NCBI RefSeq assembly: GCF_010389155.1
Contig: NC_057766.1
Span: 37,147,516-37,211,515 of the forward strand
DNA length: 64,000 nucleotides
Source of the DNA: Erigeron canadensis
Lineage: Eukaryota; Streptophyta; Magnoliopsida; Asterales; Asteraceae
Direction of reading: 5' to 3'
Below the pieces are notes generated by a model. The model was not told the DNA's origin, did no database searches, and saw only the letters and a program-made list of their open reading frames with translations. The stretch's first letter is position 1. Each line of letters opens with the position of its first letter. Position numbers and translations under genes: made by a program. This document shows positions 1 through 11,497 of this stretch, one piece after another.

Positions 1-816
1 CAAATAGACCTATAGAATAAAATAATCTAAAGCAAGAGAGATATTTCACTCAATTTGTCAAGAATAGGGTGTGGTAAGTAAGAAAGGTGCACTCCATCTA
101 CCATAACCCTTCAAGATAAATTAAATCGTTTATACCATTTATTCATTAATTGGCTAGTCTTTCCCATTTTAATTCTTTAATTACTTCTTACAACATAAAT
201 TGATATTTAAAGGATTTTGTTAAACAAAGTTCTAAAAGTTTTTGTTGATTTACATTAAATATTTATATACTTAGCATAAATTCATGAGCTGAACTTTTAA
301 TACGAAAATGTATCATTTTTAATGTACGTTAAGTGAAGTTTTTATGGTTTCACTTATCATTTTTCATATTTAAAATATAAATAGAGAAAATGAAGTTCCG
401 AACTATTTTTTGGTTCTTAATTTAAGTTTCATTTTTTTCAATCATTTACAATTTCAATTTGTTAGATCATTCTCCTTTTTAACAAAGGAAATAAATACGG
501 TTTTAAGTTGTCTTAGACAAAAAAATAAGATAAAGAAATGTTAACATTATGATGTAAACATGTAATTACGTCTAATCTTGTGATTGGAAGAAAAAGATGG
601 CATGTCTTTTTGTTTACGGTCAAAAATGGTAGAGCATATGGGACTTCCGTTGATGATGCAACGGACTTTTGATTGATAATCTGCATATAACTAGAAATAT
701 TACCATTTAAATTTAAGATTACAAAAAATGTTTAAGATATGGAAGTTGTCTGACAGGTTTATAATAATGAACACAATTACCTTTTAAAAAATATTCCGTA
801 TTAACTTAACTTATTA
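1..816. other. AT-rich intergenic DNA, no gene seen
   Basis: I see no open reading frame with protein-like composition, no splice-linked exons and no RNA gene here. The stretch is AT-rich with short homopolymers and ends where the first Helitron copy begins. Confidence 0.6.
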
Positions 817-1095
817 CTAGCACGGTACCCGCGCTATGCAGCAGTAGTCGTAGCGGCGACGGTGTGATGGTTGGACGACTGTTGGTGGTGGAGCAGCGGT
901 GAGTTGCGTATATAATTGATGTAAAAGGTTAATGGACATATTTTAAATGATAAAGGACTGACAGTGTAATTTAATCATTAATGTTAAGAGGATAGTGTAT
1001 ATGAAAGTATTTTAAGGGGTGTTAAGTGAAAATATTACATATTTTCAACATTACCAAAAATAAAAAGGGTTATTCTTTTTATAATATAGTATAGA
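817..1095 (-). mobile_element. Non-autonomous Helitron, family A copy 1
   Basis: Read on the minus strand the element begins TCTATACTATATTATAAAAA and ends GCGCGGGTACCGTGCTAG. It has the TC start and CTAG end expected of Helitrons, and it sits between a host A and a host T. The GC-rich part near the 3' end can form a short hairpin. It has no coding capacity at about 280 bp. It is nearly identical to the copy ending at 37220 on the other strand, so both moved fairly recently. The Helitron call rests on termini and insertion context. Confidence 0.75.
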
Positions 1096-2444
1096 TAACT
1101 TACATTTTATAATTTATAGTTATAAAAACTAATAATGAATTTTTTTAATTAATCAAAACATTTTCTTTTATACTTTGCGTGATCATGATAATACTATTTT
1201 GTTCCATAAATATCTGGTATGAAATTAAAGTTATCATAACACCTATTGTAACACCTTCATGTTGTATTAAATTTGTTGTCGCATAATGTGAACATCTATA
1301 TAATATATTTTCATTTTGTTTTAATTTTTGGCTTGATTAGTTTTTTAAGTGGGAAGGATCATGTGAGAACTATTCACGTATGAACATTATATGAACATTG
1401 GTAATTATAAGTATAACATAACAGTTCATATGTAATAATATGAATGAATATGTTCACATATAAACATCAATTTATAATATAAAAAAATTCATAATTTTTT
1501 TAATTAAAATGGTTCTCAAATGAACCTTACATAGGTAGTTATTCGTCACTACAATACTATATGTACCCAATTTCAGTCGTCAAACTTTTCAGCATCGTTA
1601 TTGCGACTTCTTATTGTTCTGACAATGATTGGTGAACTAATTAAGGTTTAATTTCTTCCGAACAACATTTGGTTAATGGTTACATATCTTGATTACGCCA
1701 TGTAGAATATTTGTTTACTATATATATATATATATATATTAAGAAAAATGTAATTAAACATTGAGTTAACCTTGCAAATAAAATCACGCATGTATAATAT
1801 TAAGTAATTGTTTAATTGTCTTTTTACATGTGTTAAATTATTACAGATTGATACAAATAGGATTATCTTTTTTTTTTTTAGCTTGGGAGGTGATCGATAA
1901 CAGTTGACTAAATGAGATGCAAACATAATGGTTTGGCATCTTTAAGTAAACATGCATTTGATTTACATATTAACAAGTGAAATTAGGTTAATTAACTTGG
2001 AAATTTTCATTATTCTAATATTGATCACGTTTATCTGATAAAGTTAGCCACCAGTAATGATGCTTCAATCCCATGGATGGTTAATTAATTCAAATAATGA
2101 TAGTCACTTAGAGCATATTAGGTGGTAATATTGAAAACAAGAAAATAACAAAAACTAATCACCAACTTTGTTTACCAGATGAATATTTTCTGTACTTAAT
2201 TGATTAAAGATAATTTGTTTTATGTTAAAAATAAAGAAAATTTTGTATAGGAATATAAATGTACGTATATAGAATCGCTATAAACAGGCAATTCAACAAA
2301 GAGTTACATTATTCCCATGATGCTTTCTGTATTTATTCTTAACACTAAATGGATAATTGTAAAGTATAATAAGAATTATGGCTAAATTGGTAAATATAAT
2401 GATTTATATCATTATATGTGATCACATGATATTTTTAGCTTTAA
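1096..2444. other. AT-rich intergenic DNA with a (TA)n tract
   Basis: No gene is supported. There is a (TA)n microsatellite near 1719-1738 and a poly-T run near 1870. The only longer ORF, on the minus strand across 1693-1926, translates to low-complexity Lys/Ile/Tyr-rich sequence and is judged random. Confidence 0.55.
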
Positions 2445-2699
2445 GCATGGTATCCGCGCAATGCGGCGGCGAGTCAGCGATGACGGTTGTGGCGACATCT
2501 ATTGGTGTAAGTAAAAGTATTTGATTTAAAGGGGTTAGTAGAAATATTTTCTAATATAATAGACTAATGGTGTAATTTAATATTAAGGGTTGATGGTGAT
2601 TGAATTCATTAAGGGTATTTTGATCAATTCACATGTCCCATTTATGTAAACTTTCAACATAGGAGTTATAATTTTTATATAGTAGTATAGAAGTATAGA
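2445..2699 (-). mobile_element. Degenerate Helitron, family A copy 2
   Basis: On the minus strand it starts TCTATACTTCTATACTAC after a host A. The 3' part contains the family's GC-rich block followed by GCGCGGATACCATGCTTA, so the usual CTAG end has decayed to CTTA. Body similarity to the copy at 817-1095 is recognisable but lower. No coding capacity. Confidence 0.55.
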
Positions 2700-2889
2700 T
2701 GTGCTATGTACAATGTATATTGCCCACCCCGGCTAAGTATCAAAAGGATATTTTACTTAGAAAAAGGAAAAAGATAATTGTTAAATTTCGATTAGGTCGT
2801 TTGGGCGCCTAACATTTGGGGAACCTTTATCTATGTTCATTCGCATTTATAAACTTTTTCAAAAACTTAGATTTAATCTAAGTATTTAC

Positions 2890-3720
2890 ACACAATAAAC
2901 GTCCGTTAAATATATATGGTCACCATAAACGTCCGTTAAAAAGAAAGTCACGTGTTTGACACGTGATGTGCAATCTCGTAATTTGGCTTAGAGTTAATTA
3001 CAAAAATCGTCCCTATCGTGAATCATCATTTTCAGTTTTGATCCCTAGCTTTTAATAATTAATTTTAGGCCAAAGTAGTTATACTAAATCTAAAACCCAA
3101 AATCTTATACACATATATTAAACTAAATCTTATATATAACATCTATAAATAATATATACAAACTTATAATAAATCATTGCCAAGATCTGAGTTACCGGGT
3201 TTGGAGGGGAGGGAAGAGTTACCGAGTTTGGAGTCACCGGAGATGGCAGTGGTTGTGAGTCACCAATCTCCCATCGCTCACTTGAATCCGAATTTGAAGT
3301 TATTAAGAGACGTGAGCTTCTATTTGTTTCATTTCTTTTTAGTTTCCTCACGCACACATGTCTTTACAGTAGCATTCACATAGTCACATCTCATTTCCTT
3401 TTCATTTGTTGTGGCTCTCTTTGTGTGATTTATTAAAAGTTTGTATATACTATTTATAGATGTTTTTATATGAGATTTAGTTTAATATATGTTGATAAGA
3501 TTTTGGGTTTTTAGATTTAGTTTAAATTTATTTGCTTAAAGTTAGTTACTAAAAGCTAGGGACCAAAATTGAAAGTGGTGGTTCATGATAGGGACGATTT
3601 CTGTAATTAACTCTAAGCCAAATTACGAGATTACCAATTACGTGCCAAACACGTGATGTTTATGATCAAGACCAAAAGTATTGACGGAACAAAATTTTTT
3701 AGACTAAAATTATAATTTAT
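2890..3720. mobile_element. Long-terminal-inverted-repeat element (Mutator-like or foldback), possibly carrying a captured fragment
   Basis: Arms around 2970-3170 and 3430-3635 are inverted copies of each other; both contain AATCTCGTAATTTGGCTTAG in opposite orientation. Weaker inverted similarity, including CACGTGTTTG near 2950 and its partner near 3650, extends outward. Between the arms (about 3180-3330) is GC-richer sequence with an open frame on the plus strand containing ELPGLEGREELPSLESPEM. Long inverted repeats around a GC-rich insert are typical of Pack-MULE-type elements. No target duplication is clear and the insert's origin is unknown. Confidence 0.5.
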
Positions 3721-3867
3721 TAAACTTGGACGAAAGTTGTAAGTTTATTTAATTAACTCTTACAAAAATTAAGTAAACAGAGGTTTTTGTTATATGGCCC
3801 GCGTAGTTATCATTTTCCGGCCATCTGCGGTCATCTAAATACTCATACATATTATTAATTCAAAACG

Positions 3868-4460
3868 ATGATGATACTAAGACGGCGGCCGTTCTTGATC
3901 GGCGTGGTAATCGTGATGGCTTTTGGACTCGCGGTTTACTTGAGGCTTTGGACCATTGATTTTCAAATTTCATCCATTGAAACCGATTTACTGCGGTAAT
4001 TTCATTTAGTTTACATCTTTAACATATTATTATTCTATAAAAGAACAGGCTTTTATGTTCAATTATTATTTCTCAGAATTTAGTTTTAATAAGATTTTTA
4101 GTTTTGGGTCTGACATGGGTTTTTGGGTTGTCCCTAGATAATGTAACTTTTATTTTTATCCCTAGACAATGTAACTTTTATTTTTCTAATACTAAAAATA
4201 ATAATGTTACTATTTTTTGGGGTTTATTATTGCAGAAGGGAGTTTGATCTTGCAAATAAGGAAGCGGTTGATGAGTCTGCAGAGTGGAGGCTCAGATTCG
4301 ATGAGGCCGAAGAACGAGCTACCAAGTGTACTAAGGAGCTCAAAAGAGTATGTTATATTTTTATATACATTTCACGAATCACGTTCTTGTGAAAACGTTC
4401 TATGATGTGTTTTAGCGTAGTGTGTTGAAGCCTTGCAACATTATCATTCCACTATCTAGA

Positions 4461-4494
<34 letters not shown>

Positions 4495-6485
4495 GGGGGG
4501 ATGGGTAGAGAGAGAGAGGGGGATGGGTTCGATTAGGGACTTCTTATTTTAGGTACTGTTAGGGACTCGATCTAGACCGTCCATTTTCATCAGATCTAAT
4601 CACCACTGATAATCTCTGGTGACATCTCCGGCCATATTCATCTTCAGCGACACTTACACATGTATAAGTTGAATAAAAATTATGATTCGGAGCGGGCTTC
4701 GCCCTTAAGGATGTTCATAAACCAAAGCTGGTGGGGGTGATAGGTCAGTGAGGGTGATAGGTCATAGTGTGATAGGTCATAGAGGGTGATAGGTCATAGG
4801 GGGTGACCGGTGATGGGTGATCTACCTAAAAAAAATTGTACTTAAAACATGTGTAAGTTACTTACACATGTGTAAGTCTCGCGGGAGATGGTCGCCGTCG
4901 CCGGAGGATCATGGTGGTGGTCGGAGATGATCATGGTGGTGGTGGTGGTGGTCAGAGATGATGGTGGTGGTGGCCGGAGAAGGAGGTAGAAGGAGTCCCT
5001 AACAGTCCCTAAAATAAGGAGTCCCTAAAATAAAGAGTCCCTAATTTAACTTTTCCCTATATATATATATATATATATATATAGGGGTGAGTTATTTATA
5101 GTACAAGCATTTAAAAAAGTACAAAAAGTACATGTCTAAGTTAATTTATACATGCTTGTTCCTTCCATCTCCGACCACCACCACCACCACCACCATGATC
5201 ATCTCCGACCACCACCATGATTCTCCGGCGACGGCCACCATCTCTGGCGAGACTTACACATGTGTAACTACAACTTACACGTGTGTAAGTTAACTTTCCG
5301 GCGAGAATCAGGTTCGTTTTCGGGTGGATACGGTACGGGCCAGAGGCCCTCATCCGTTATAAGCTGACCGTCAAGGGACGCATATGGGAATCGTATGGAT
5401 TTGATGGGCGGCGATCCAAGAGATGGTGACGGTTTGCTACGGTACGGGCGAAGCCCTTGATGCCGGCGCCGGCGCCGTGGTTGGGGTGGTCGGAGATGAT
5501 GGTGGCTGGTGGTGATTGTCTCGCGAAGGAAAAAACCAGAAAATTTTAGACCCTAAAATGCTAAAAAAAAAGTTGTACTTACACATGTGTAAGTTAGTTA
5601 CACATGTGTAACTCTCGTCGGAGATGGTCGCCGTCGCCGGAGGATCATGGTGGTGGTCGGAGATGATCATGGTGGTGGTGGTGGTGGTCGGAGATGGAAG
5701 GAAGAAGGAAGAAAAAGGAGGAAATACCTTGTACTTTTTGTACTTTTTTAAACCCTTGTACTAAAAATAACTTTCCTCTATATATATATATATAAAGGAA
5801 CTACTGATGGATTGATGGTACGCTAGTTTTGAGGTTTAGTAATGCAGTATTTGTTAGAGTATGATTTGGAATTGTGTAGTTTGAAATAATTAACCCGACC
5901 CCCTATTGGAAGTTGACAAACCAGAAGTGTTTTTTCAAAAGGCTAAAGGGATATGTAGATGGAGCAGGCAGAATGCCATTAGGTCCAAACTCCAAAGCCA
6001 TGACATGTTTCAACATCGTCTTGAATATGGCCTCATGACCCATTAGGATTTCTTTGACTACCGGGTTCTGTATGATCATAAAGTTTTTTGTAGCTAGGGG
6101 TTCTATCATGTTTCTGTCTGTGGATTGAAGTCATCAAACCAATCACAACGATAATCCATGTCTTTTCACTTTTTTGTTTATCGTTTGTATATTTGCTTTA
6201 TCACTCAGCAGTATTGTTGTTATTAACAAACAGGTTAAGGAGACTCTTCAGGATTATAGTGCTTCCAGTATGAAGAAAAGGCTAGATATGTTGCAGAAGG
6301 TATAGTATTTTGTTAATGTGAAATATCTTTGTGATAATGCAACAGAAAGGAGTGGGATTTCTTATATTTATTGTTTTTTAATTTATCAGGAGAATATAAA
6401 CTTGTTGGAAAGGGTTGAGAATTTGAAACAAGAGCTTGAAGCTGAGAAGCTGAAGTGTAGTATGCAGAAAAATGTAACCATGTAA
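3868..6485 (+). CDS. Small membrane-anchored coiled-coil protein of unknown function
   Basis: Four exons (3868-3995, 4236-4347, 6234-6299, 6390-6485) join in frame into 133 residues, all with GT-AG introns. The N-terminus MMILRRRPFLIGVVIVMAFG has a basic stretch followed by one hydrophobic segment (about residues 9-30). This suggests a signal anchor with the short end in the cytosol and the remainder in a lumen, though orientation is inferred. From about residue 40 it is charged and heptad-like (REFDLANKEAVDESAEWRLR, then KKRLDMLQKENINLLERVEN), indicating a coiled coil that probably oligomerises. It ends at ATG TAA. I recognise no catalytic motif and cannot assign a family name. Intron 2 is 1.9 kb because two foldback elements sit in it; the splice sites are untouched. 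The exon-exon reading frame supports a functional gene. Confidence 0.8.
4458..5057. mobile_element. Foldback MITE-like element 1, inside intron 2 of the coiled-coil gene
   Basis: Terminal inverted repeats lie at about 4531-4568 and 4994-5047, sharing TTAGGGAC and TTATTTTAGG blocks in opposite orientation. The element is bounded by TA microsatellites at 4459-4478 and 5057-5083. The interior has no ORF. It contains palindromic ACACATGTGT blocks and a GC-rich run (4876-4976) also found in the neighbouring element. A (GA)n tract abuts the left edge. Confidence 0.6.
5083..5779. mobile_element. Foldback MITE-like element 2, in a (TA)n tract
   Basis: The left arm (5083-5130) and right arm (5731-5779) are inverted copies sharing TTTAAAAAAGTACAAAAAGT. 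The inverted similarity continues inward to about 5280 and 5590 through GGTGGTGG-rich sequence, making a long foldback. TA microsatellites flank both ends (5057-5083 and 5779-5793), so insertion into a TA repeat is likely, as described for Micron-type MITEs. Open frames inside (for example 5141-5353 on the minus strand) are repeat-derived and not genes. Confidence 0.65.
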
Positions 6486-8543
6486 ATGTTTTGAGATAGA
6501 TGATGTGAACCTTCGCATTTTTGACCAAATATATATTCAAGTTATTGCTGCTTATCAGCCTCAAATTCTTCACCTTGAACTGTTGTTTCTGGATATTTAA
6601 TTCAAGAGACAACTCTATAACTGCAATTTCGTGAGAGGTGACAACATGGTGCAATTACTTCACGCATTGGATTTTGTTATATGACGCTTGTTCTGGTAAA
6701 AGAAAAAGAGAGATGACATAGTTTAATGAAGTTTCTTTACCATTTAGATAAAGTTTTTACTGTGTAGAAAGAAGTTGATTGTTTCATTTGGATTTGATGG
6801 CCGATGAAGTTTTATTTGATTACACTCGCTTCTTTTTATTACAATTTGCAAGTATGTATCAGAAGAAGGTTATTTTATATGCAATTTATATATTAGAATG
6901 TATCACAGAAAACTAATTCCGTTTTTCAAATAAGACATCTCTCTCCTTTTTTTCTTAAAAATTGATTTTCCTATTTGAAGTTTACGAAATATAAACGGTA
7001 AAACAAGAGCAAAGCAAAACAGTTTCAAATGTATAAGCTTGGCTGCTTGAGTGTGTGACAAACTTGATGTCAAAATTCCAGCCAACAATTTGACATCCAA
7101 ACACTTGCTAGGTATGGATTTGGAAACAGTTAAAATTGGGAATAGGTTTAACTATGAGGTATGCATACGCAAAACAGAGATTTGAGTGGTTGTAATCTTG
7201 TTATCGATGTAGTCATGGATTTTTTCTTAATTCATGGTGTGAGTTATGATTGATGTAATCAGGGACCACAATCATGTCTCCATGTCAAATATCTGTAGCT
7301 TCTAGCAACTAAATGACACAACTCACAAGGAACTTGACCAGAGAACATGCTTTCTGTTCTAGCATAGTTGCATTCATGGTATTCCCTTGGCTTCCCAGCC
7401 ATTGGTTTTCAGTCATTTAAGAGTTTCTAGTTTGACCTAAAATAAGGTACATGTTTATCAACTTGTTGATGAAGGTGTTTTGATCTTATAAACTGGGAAC
7501 TATTTGATAAATCTGCAAGATTATCATTCCATTTTATACAATGGAACATTTGGTACTAAATTAAACTAGAGGTTTGTTATCCTGACTTCGTCGTTAACAG
7601 GTTTGGGACACCATTCGGGAAAATAAAATTTGGCAATGTGACCAAAAGGCTCCACAGAGTATAACTTCTCTATGATAAGAGTAGTATGTTTTACTTTATC
7701 ACGATAATATATAGTTATTAGCGAGAGTTCAGAACTTTTAAGATGAGAGCTTGAAGCCGGGAAGTTGCAGTGCAGAAGTTGTAATCATGTAGGTTTTTTA
7801 AGAGACGGTGACAGTTAGATTTTTGACCTCAAATCCTTCACCTTCAACTGTCGTTTTAGAGATTTAGACCCGTAGACAACTACTTAAGAACCAGAATTGC
7901 ATGATATATACATTGGATAATAGATGTATTGTTGTACGAGGCTTGTTCTCTTTAACTAGAGGGAGGAAGAGGATCTACTCTTTCTTGTGTGTGGTTTGCT
8001 CAGAATTTAACCAAGCTTTTGCTGTTTGGAAGCAAAGTTGATTCATGCTTGGATTTGTTGGTAAAGTTATATTTCTCAATTAAAGTTTACCTGGATAATA
8101 AGACTTTGTTCATCAAATAAGATCGATGGCTGCGTTATATTGGATTTTCCTACCTTGGTCAAGTTAAACGACTAATGCAATGTTTTTACTCCAAAAATAT
8201 TTTGGATGTCATAACATATCATGGTAATAACTTTTTTTTTAAACATTGTTTTCCTAATTTAAGACTCCTCTAAACATAAACAGGTAAATTAAAAGCAAAA
8301 GGAAACACTTTCAAACGTGTAACCATTCAATATACTATAGCCGGAAAAGCTAACGTTGTGACGACTGACCAATTTAAATTACAGGTACAAAACCATACAA
8401 AATTTGACATTTTAGTTAGTTAAACCTGCAAAAGAGCAAAAAAAAAAAAAAAACTCTGTACCTCACAGCCTCGGATAGATTACATTCCTTCAAAATGTCA
8501 AACATATCAAAATTAAGGATTGGTGAGGATTGGCTGTTTTCTG
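6486..8543. other. Region downstream of the coiled-coil gene, with a decayed copy of its last exon
   Basis: The probable 3' UTR follows 6485. At about 7735-8330 is a diverged copy of 6420-7040: GAGCTTGAAGC-GAAG, then CTTCACCTT-AACTGT, then TAAACGGTAAA-like blocks recur in the same order. The copied exon has lost about 14 bases and is not open, so it is a pseudo-exon. Nothing else gene-like is visible. Confidence 0.55.
7735..8330 (+). pseudogene. Diverged partial duplicate of the terminal exon and 3' region of the coiled-coil gene
   Basis: Order and spacing of shared blocks match the segment about 1.3 kb upstream. AGAGCTTGAAGC near 7745 corresponds to the exon at 6430. The CTTCACCTTCAACTGT block near 7840 corresponds to 6570, and a TTTCAAACGTGTAA block near 8310 to 7025. 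The coding frame is disrupted and no upstream exons are duplicated, so it should not encode protein. Confidence 0.6.
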
Positions 8544-10680
8544 TCATTGTGATGCCAAAGACCAAAAGTTCAAGAAAAAAGACGGAGATACAGCGAACCA
8601 ACTTAGAAATGCCATAGCAGTGGCTGACATGAACCTTTTGCAATGATTCACGTCACATGTATTAAGATCATTGCTGATAAGAACTGTGATGCCCGCACAT
8701 GCACATGCAGCAGCAAAAGTAAGTGTCGATGTAACCTGTCAAAGGATATGTACAGAAATCGCCTGTTAGACTTCTCATCCAAAGAGCATATAATTATTTG
8801 TTGGCAAAAGATTTAAGAGATCTTACCCCGTCACCGATAGTGTACACAGTAATAACTGCATGATTCCTCAAGCTTCTTTTGACACAAAGTGCATATACAT
8901 CGATTATGGCTGCTGACAAGCTCCACAAACATTGCAACCCAACAGCACCTACAAGGTATCTAGAGGGAGACCAAACTATTTGGTTAGATTCTTTGCAACT
9001 TCTTACATATAAAAAAAACTAGATATAAACTACGGTGCGTCTTAAAATGGTGGTGCTTTATTAAGTATATGGACGTCTACAAGGCATGAAGGATATCCCT
9101 TTGTGAAATAAGTGCTTAAAATAGAAGTTTCCTAGTATGTAAGCAAAAGATTTTTCTTACGAAGAATTACCAAAAAAATGCAAGATCAATCTACCCATAG
9201 GCAACACGTAAGCAACTTAATTTGTGGACTTTCAGATTGGCCATCTGTTCTAACTTCTGACAAAGCAAATTGTTGTCAGTTCCGTTTTGGATCTTCTTGA
9301 TTCTGTCTTTCTAATCTTGTATAGTGGTTACTTAGTGTGCTTAAGTTTTTCGCTTAGTTTGTAAATTTTAAATAAATTATCTTGTGCATCCTCTAGCAAT
9401 CAGCGTTAATATGCTAAGATACCATATGCACCTTCAACCATAAAAGTAATCTGAACAATATATTTTGACTCAGAATAAATACATAGACAATAATTCTGGT
9501 TTCTAACAAGTATTACTATTGTCCATTACAGTTACAATCTAAAATAAGTAGATAGCAACCCTGTGTAGTGTATGCTCACAACAGTCCTAACTAGCGAAGA
9601 TAGTGAAAACTTACCTTCCAGATTTATCACTTCACACCCAAAAATGATAGGAACGACACAAATGAAATAGCAACAGACCATTCCATTACCCTCTGTGTTT
9701 TCTATTCGTTTTCAGGTTGCATTGAGATTTGAGCCTAACTTTACCAGTTTATCCTGATAACCTCACTAAATATAACCAAATATTTGAAAGCCAGGCATTC
9801 ATGTCTATCATGATTCGGTAATTTCTATTAATACCTACAGAATACTTGATTTACGATTGGCCTGTCAATGAACTTTCTAATATCTATATCTGTACACCCG
9901 TCAGCCACATTACCAATTCAAACAACAATAAACATGTAGGTTTGTAACTGTACATATGCCAGAATTCATGCTTCTATGCCAAAAACGAACTACACAGGTA
10001 CACAACTAACCTATATACGCTAGTTGTAAAACTTCTGGTGCCCCAAATTCTCTGCCTATGCACATTTCAGCTTCTCGAATCTATTAAAACTAACACGACT
10101 CAAATTATAGTCTTTACATTATCTTGTTACTCAAATTGTAACAATACAAGTTAATCATATGCATACACACATATATATATTCTTCTTCTTTCCAGTCTAA
10201 AACATGTTCCAATAACAAGTCTTCCAAAAACAAAACACTCTGCTTTTCTAATTTATAACTAAATAGTAGTTTTCAATTACTTTCTGTTCCATAAACGGAA
10301 AACTACTTATGTTTTTCCAAATTTCCGGAATAAAGTATATTTTCTTGAATAATGAAAACGACTTCTCTCTAACTAAAACGCACACCGCAATACTAACTTT
10401 ACTAATAAATTTTAATGCAAAAAATTCAGAATAAAATAATATTTAGTTAAGGGTGGTACCGGAAAGAGGTGACGGAGGGGAAATCGGAGGTGGAAGACAT
10501 GACGGAAAGTGAAATGACGGCGAAGATAAACTGAAGGACACGGAGGATGAGCCCGGCTGGCGTACCGGGCATCCCTTGTACGTCTTTCATTCTCACCCGT
10601 CTTGGCGGCGGCGCGTCATTTCTGCCATCTATCATTGGCGGCGGTTCCACTGGGTGTACCGCCGGCCGGCTCATCGTCAC
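8544..10680 (-). CDS. CASP-like protein (CASPL5A type), four-span membrane protein
   Basis: Three exons on the minus strand (10460-10680, 8827-8959, 8544-8735) join in frame to 181 residues. The N-terminus reads [14 protein letters not shown] followed by [14 protein letters not shown], and [19 protein letters not shown] spans the first splice. These match the CASP-like 5A group as I know it. Four hydrophobic segments are visible near residues 41-62, 75-98, 118-140 and 156-178, and it ends [14 protein letters not shown]-family proteins are plasma-membrane proteins; the founding members organise Casparian-strip domains. The role of this subgroup is poorly known, so function is inferred only at family level. 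Intron 1 is 1.5 kb. A second in-frame Met two codons downstream could also serve as start. Length is usual for the family and no defect is seen. Confidence 0.9.
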
Positions 10681-10884
10681 TCAAACTTTGCAACAAAAAA
10701 AATTATATATATACAGTATCAGATATACGTATAAATATAAAGAAACATGGAATTGTATATTTTGTGGAATGAAATTTAGTGAGGAAATTTTGGATTTTGG
10801 GGGAATTCTGAGTTGGTGGACATGAATACCGAATGTTTTTTTGTTGAAAAGTCTTTGATTGATGATGATATCTATTTTATTAAA

Positions 10885-11497
10885 GGGTGTTGATGGGTCG
10901 GGTTATTTGGGTTTTGGATTATTTAAGTCGGGTTATTCGGGTTTTGAAAAATTATAATCAACCCGTAACCCAAACCAAATAAGCTTTGGGTTATATGGGT
11001 TTGGGTTGTTCGGGTTCGGGTTTTTTTGGGTCGGGTTTTGGGTGACCCAAATAAACGTGATTGATAAATTTACGTGCAACTTAAAAAAATTTGTTAGTTA
11101 TGCAACATTGAAACAATGTAATTTCAATTTCAAAAACTTAAATAATATTGATATTAACAAACTTTTATATCCAAAACGGTTGAAACACATATAATTTTGC
11201 GTTTTTGAATTCTTGAATGAAAAGATAGTTGTTTTATCGTTAATATTCAAGAATATATACTTTAAACAAATTTGATGTGTTATATATATGTGTATATAAA
11301 TGAAAAAAACATCTTATTCGGGTTATTTGGGTTGACCTAAATTATTGAATTTTCACCCGTAACTCAAACTGATTAAGCTTTGGGTTATTCGGGTTAACCC
11401 AAATGACGACCCGTAAACCGAATAACCCAACCCATTCCACCCAAACCCATTCGGGTTAGGTCGAGTTATTTGGGTTTGGTTATTTTCAACACCCCTA
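10885..11497. mobile_element. Short inverted-repeat element rich in GGGTTATTCGGGTT motifs
   Basis: The left end GGGTGTTGATGGGTCGGGTT and the right end (reading to CAACACCCC near 11497) are inverted copies. Both subterminal zones carry many GGGTTATTCGGG or CCCGAATAACCC repeats. The middle is AT-rich. GGGTTCGGGTT-type subterminal repeats of this kind are common in short hAT-like non-autonomous elements. I could not see a clear 8-bp target duplication. Confidence 0.5.

Noticed and set aside
5903..6109. 68-codon minus-strand ORF in intron 2 of the coiled-coil gene
   Set aside because: No recognisable domain, opposite strand in an intron beside transposon sequence; likely chance.
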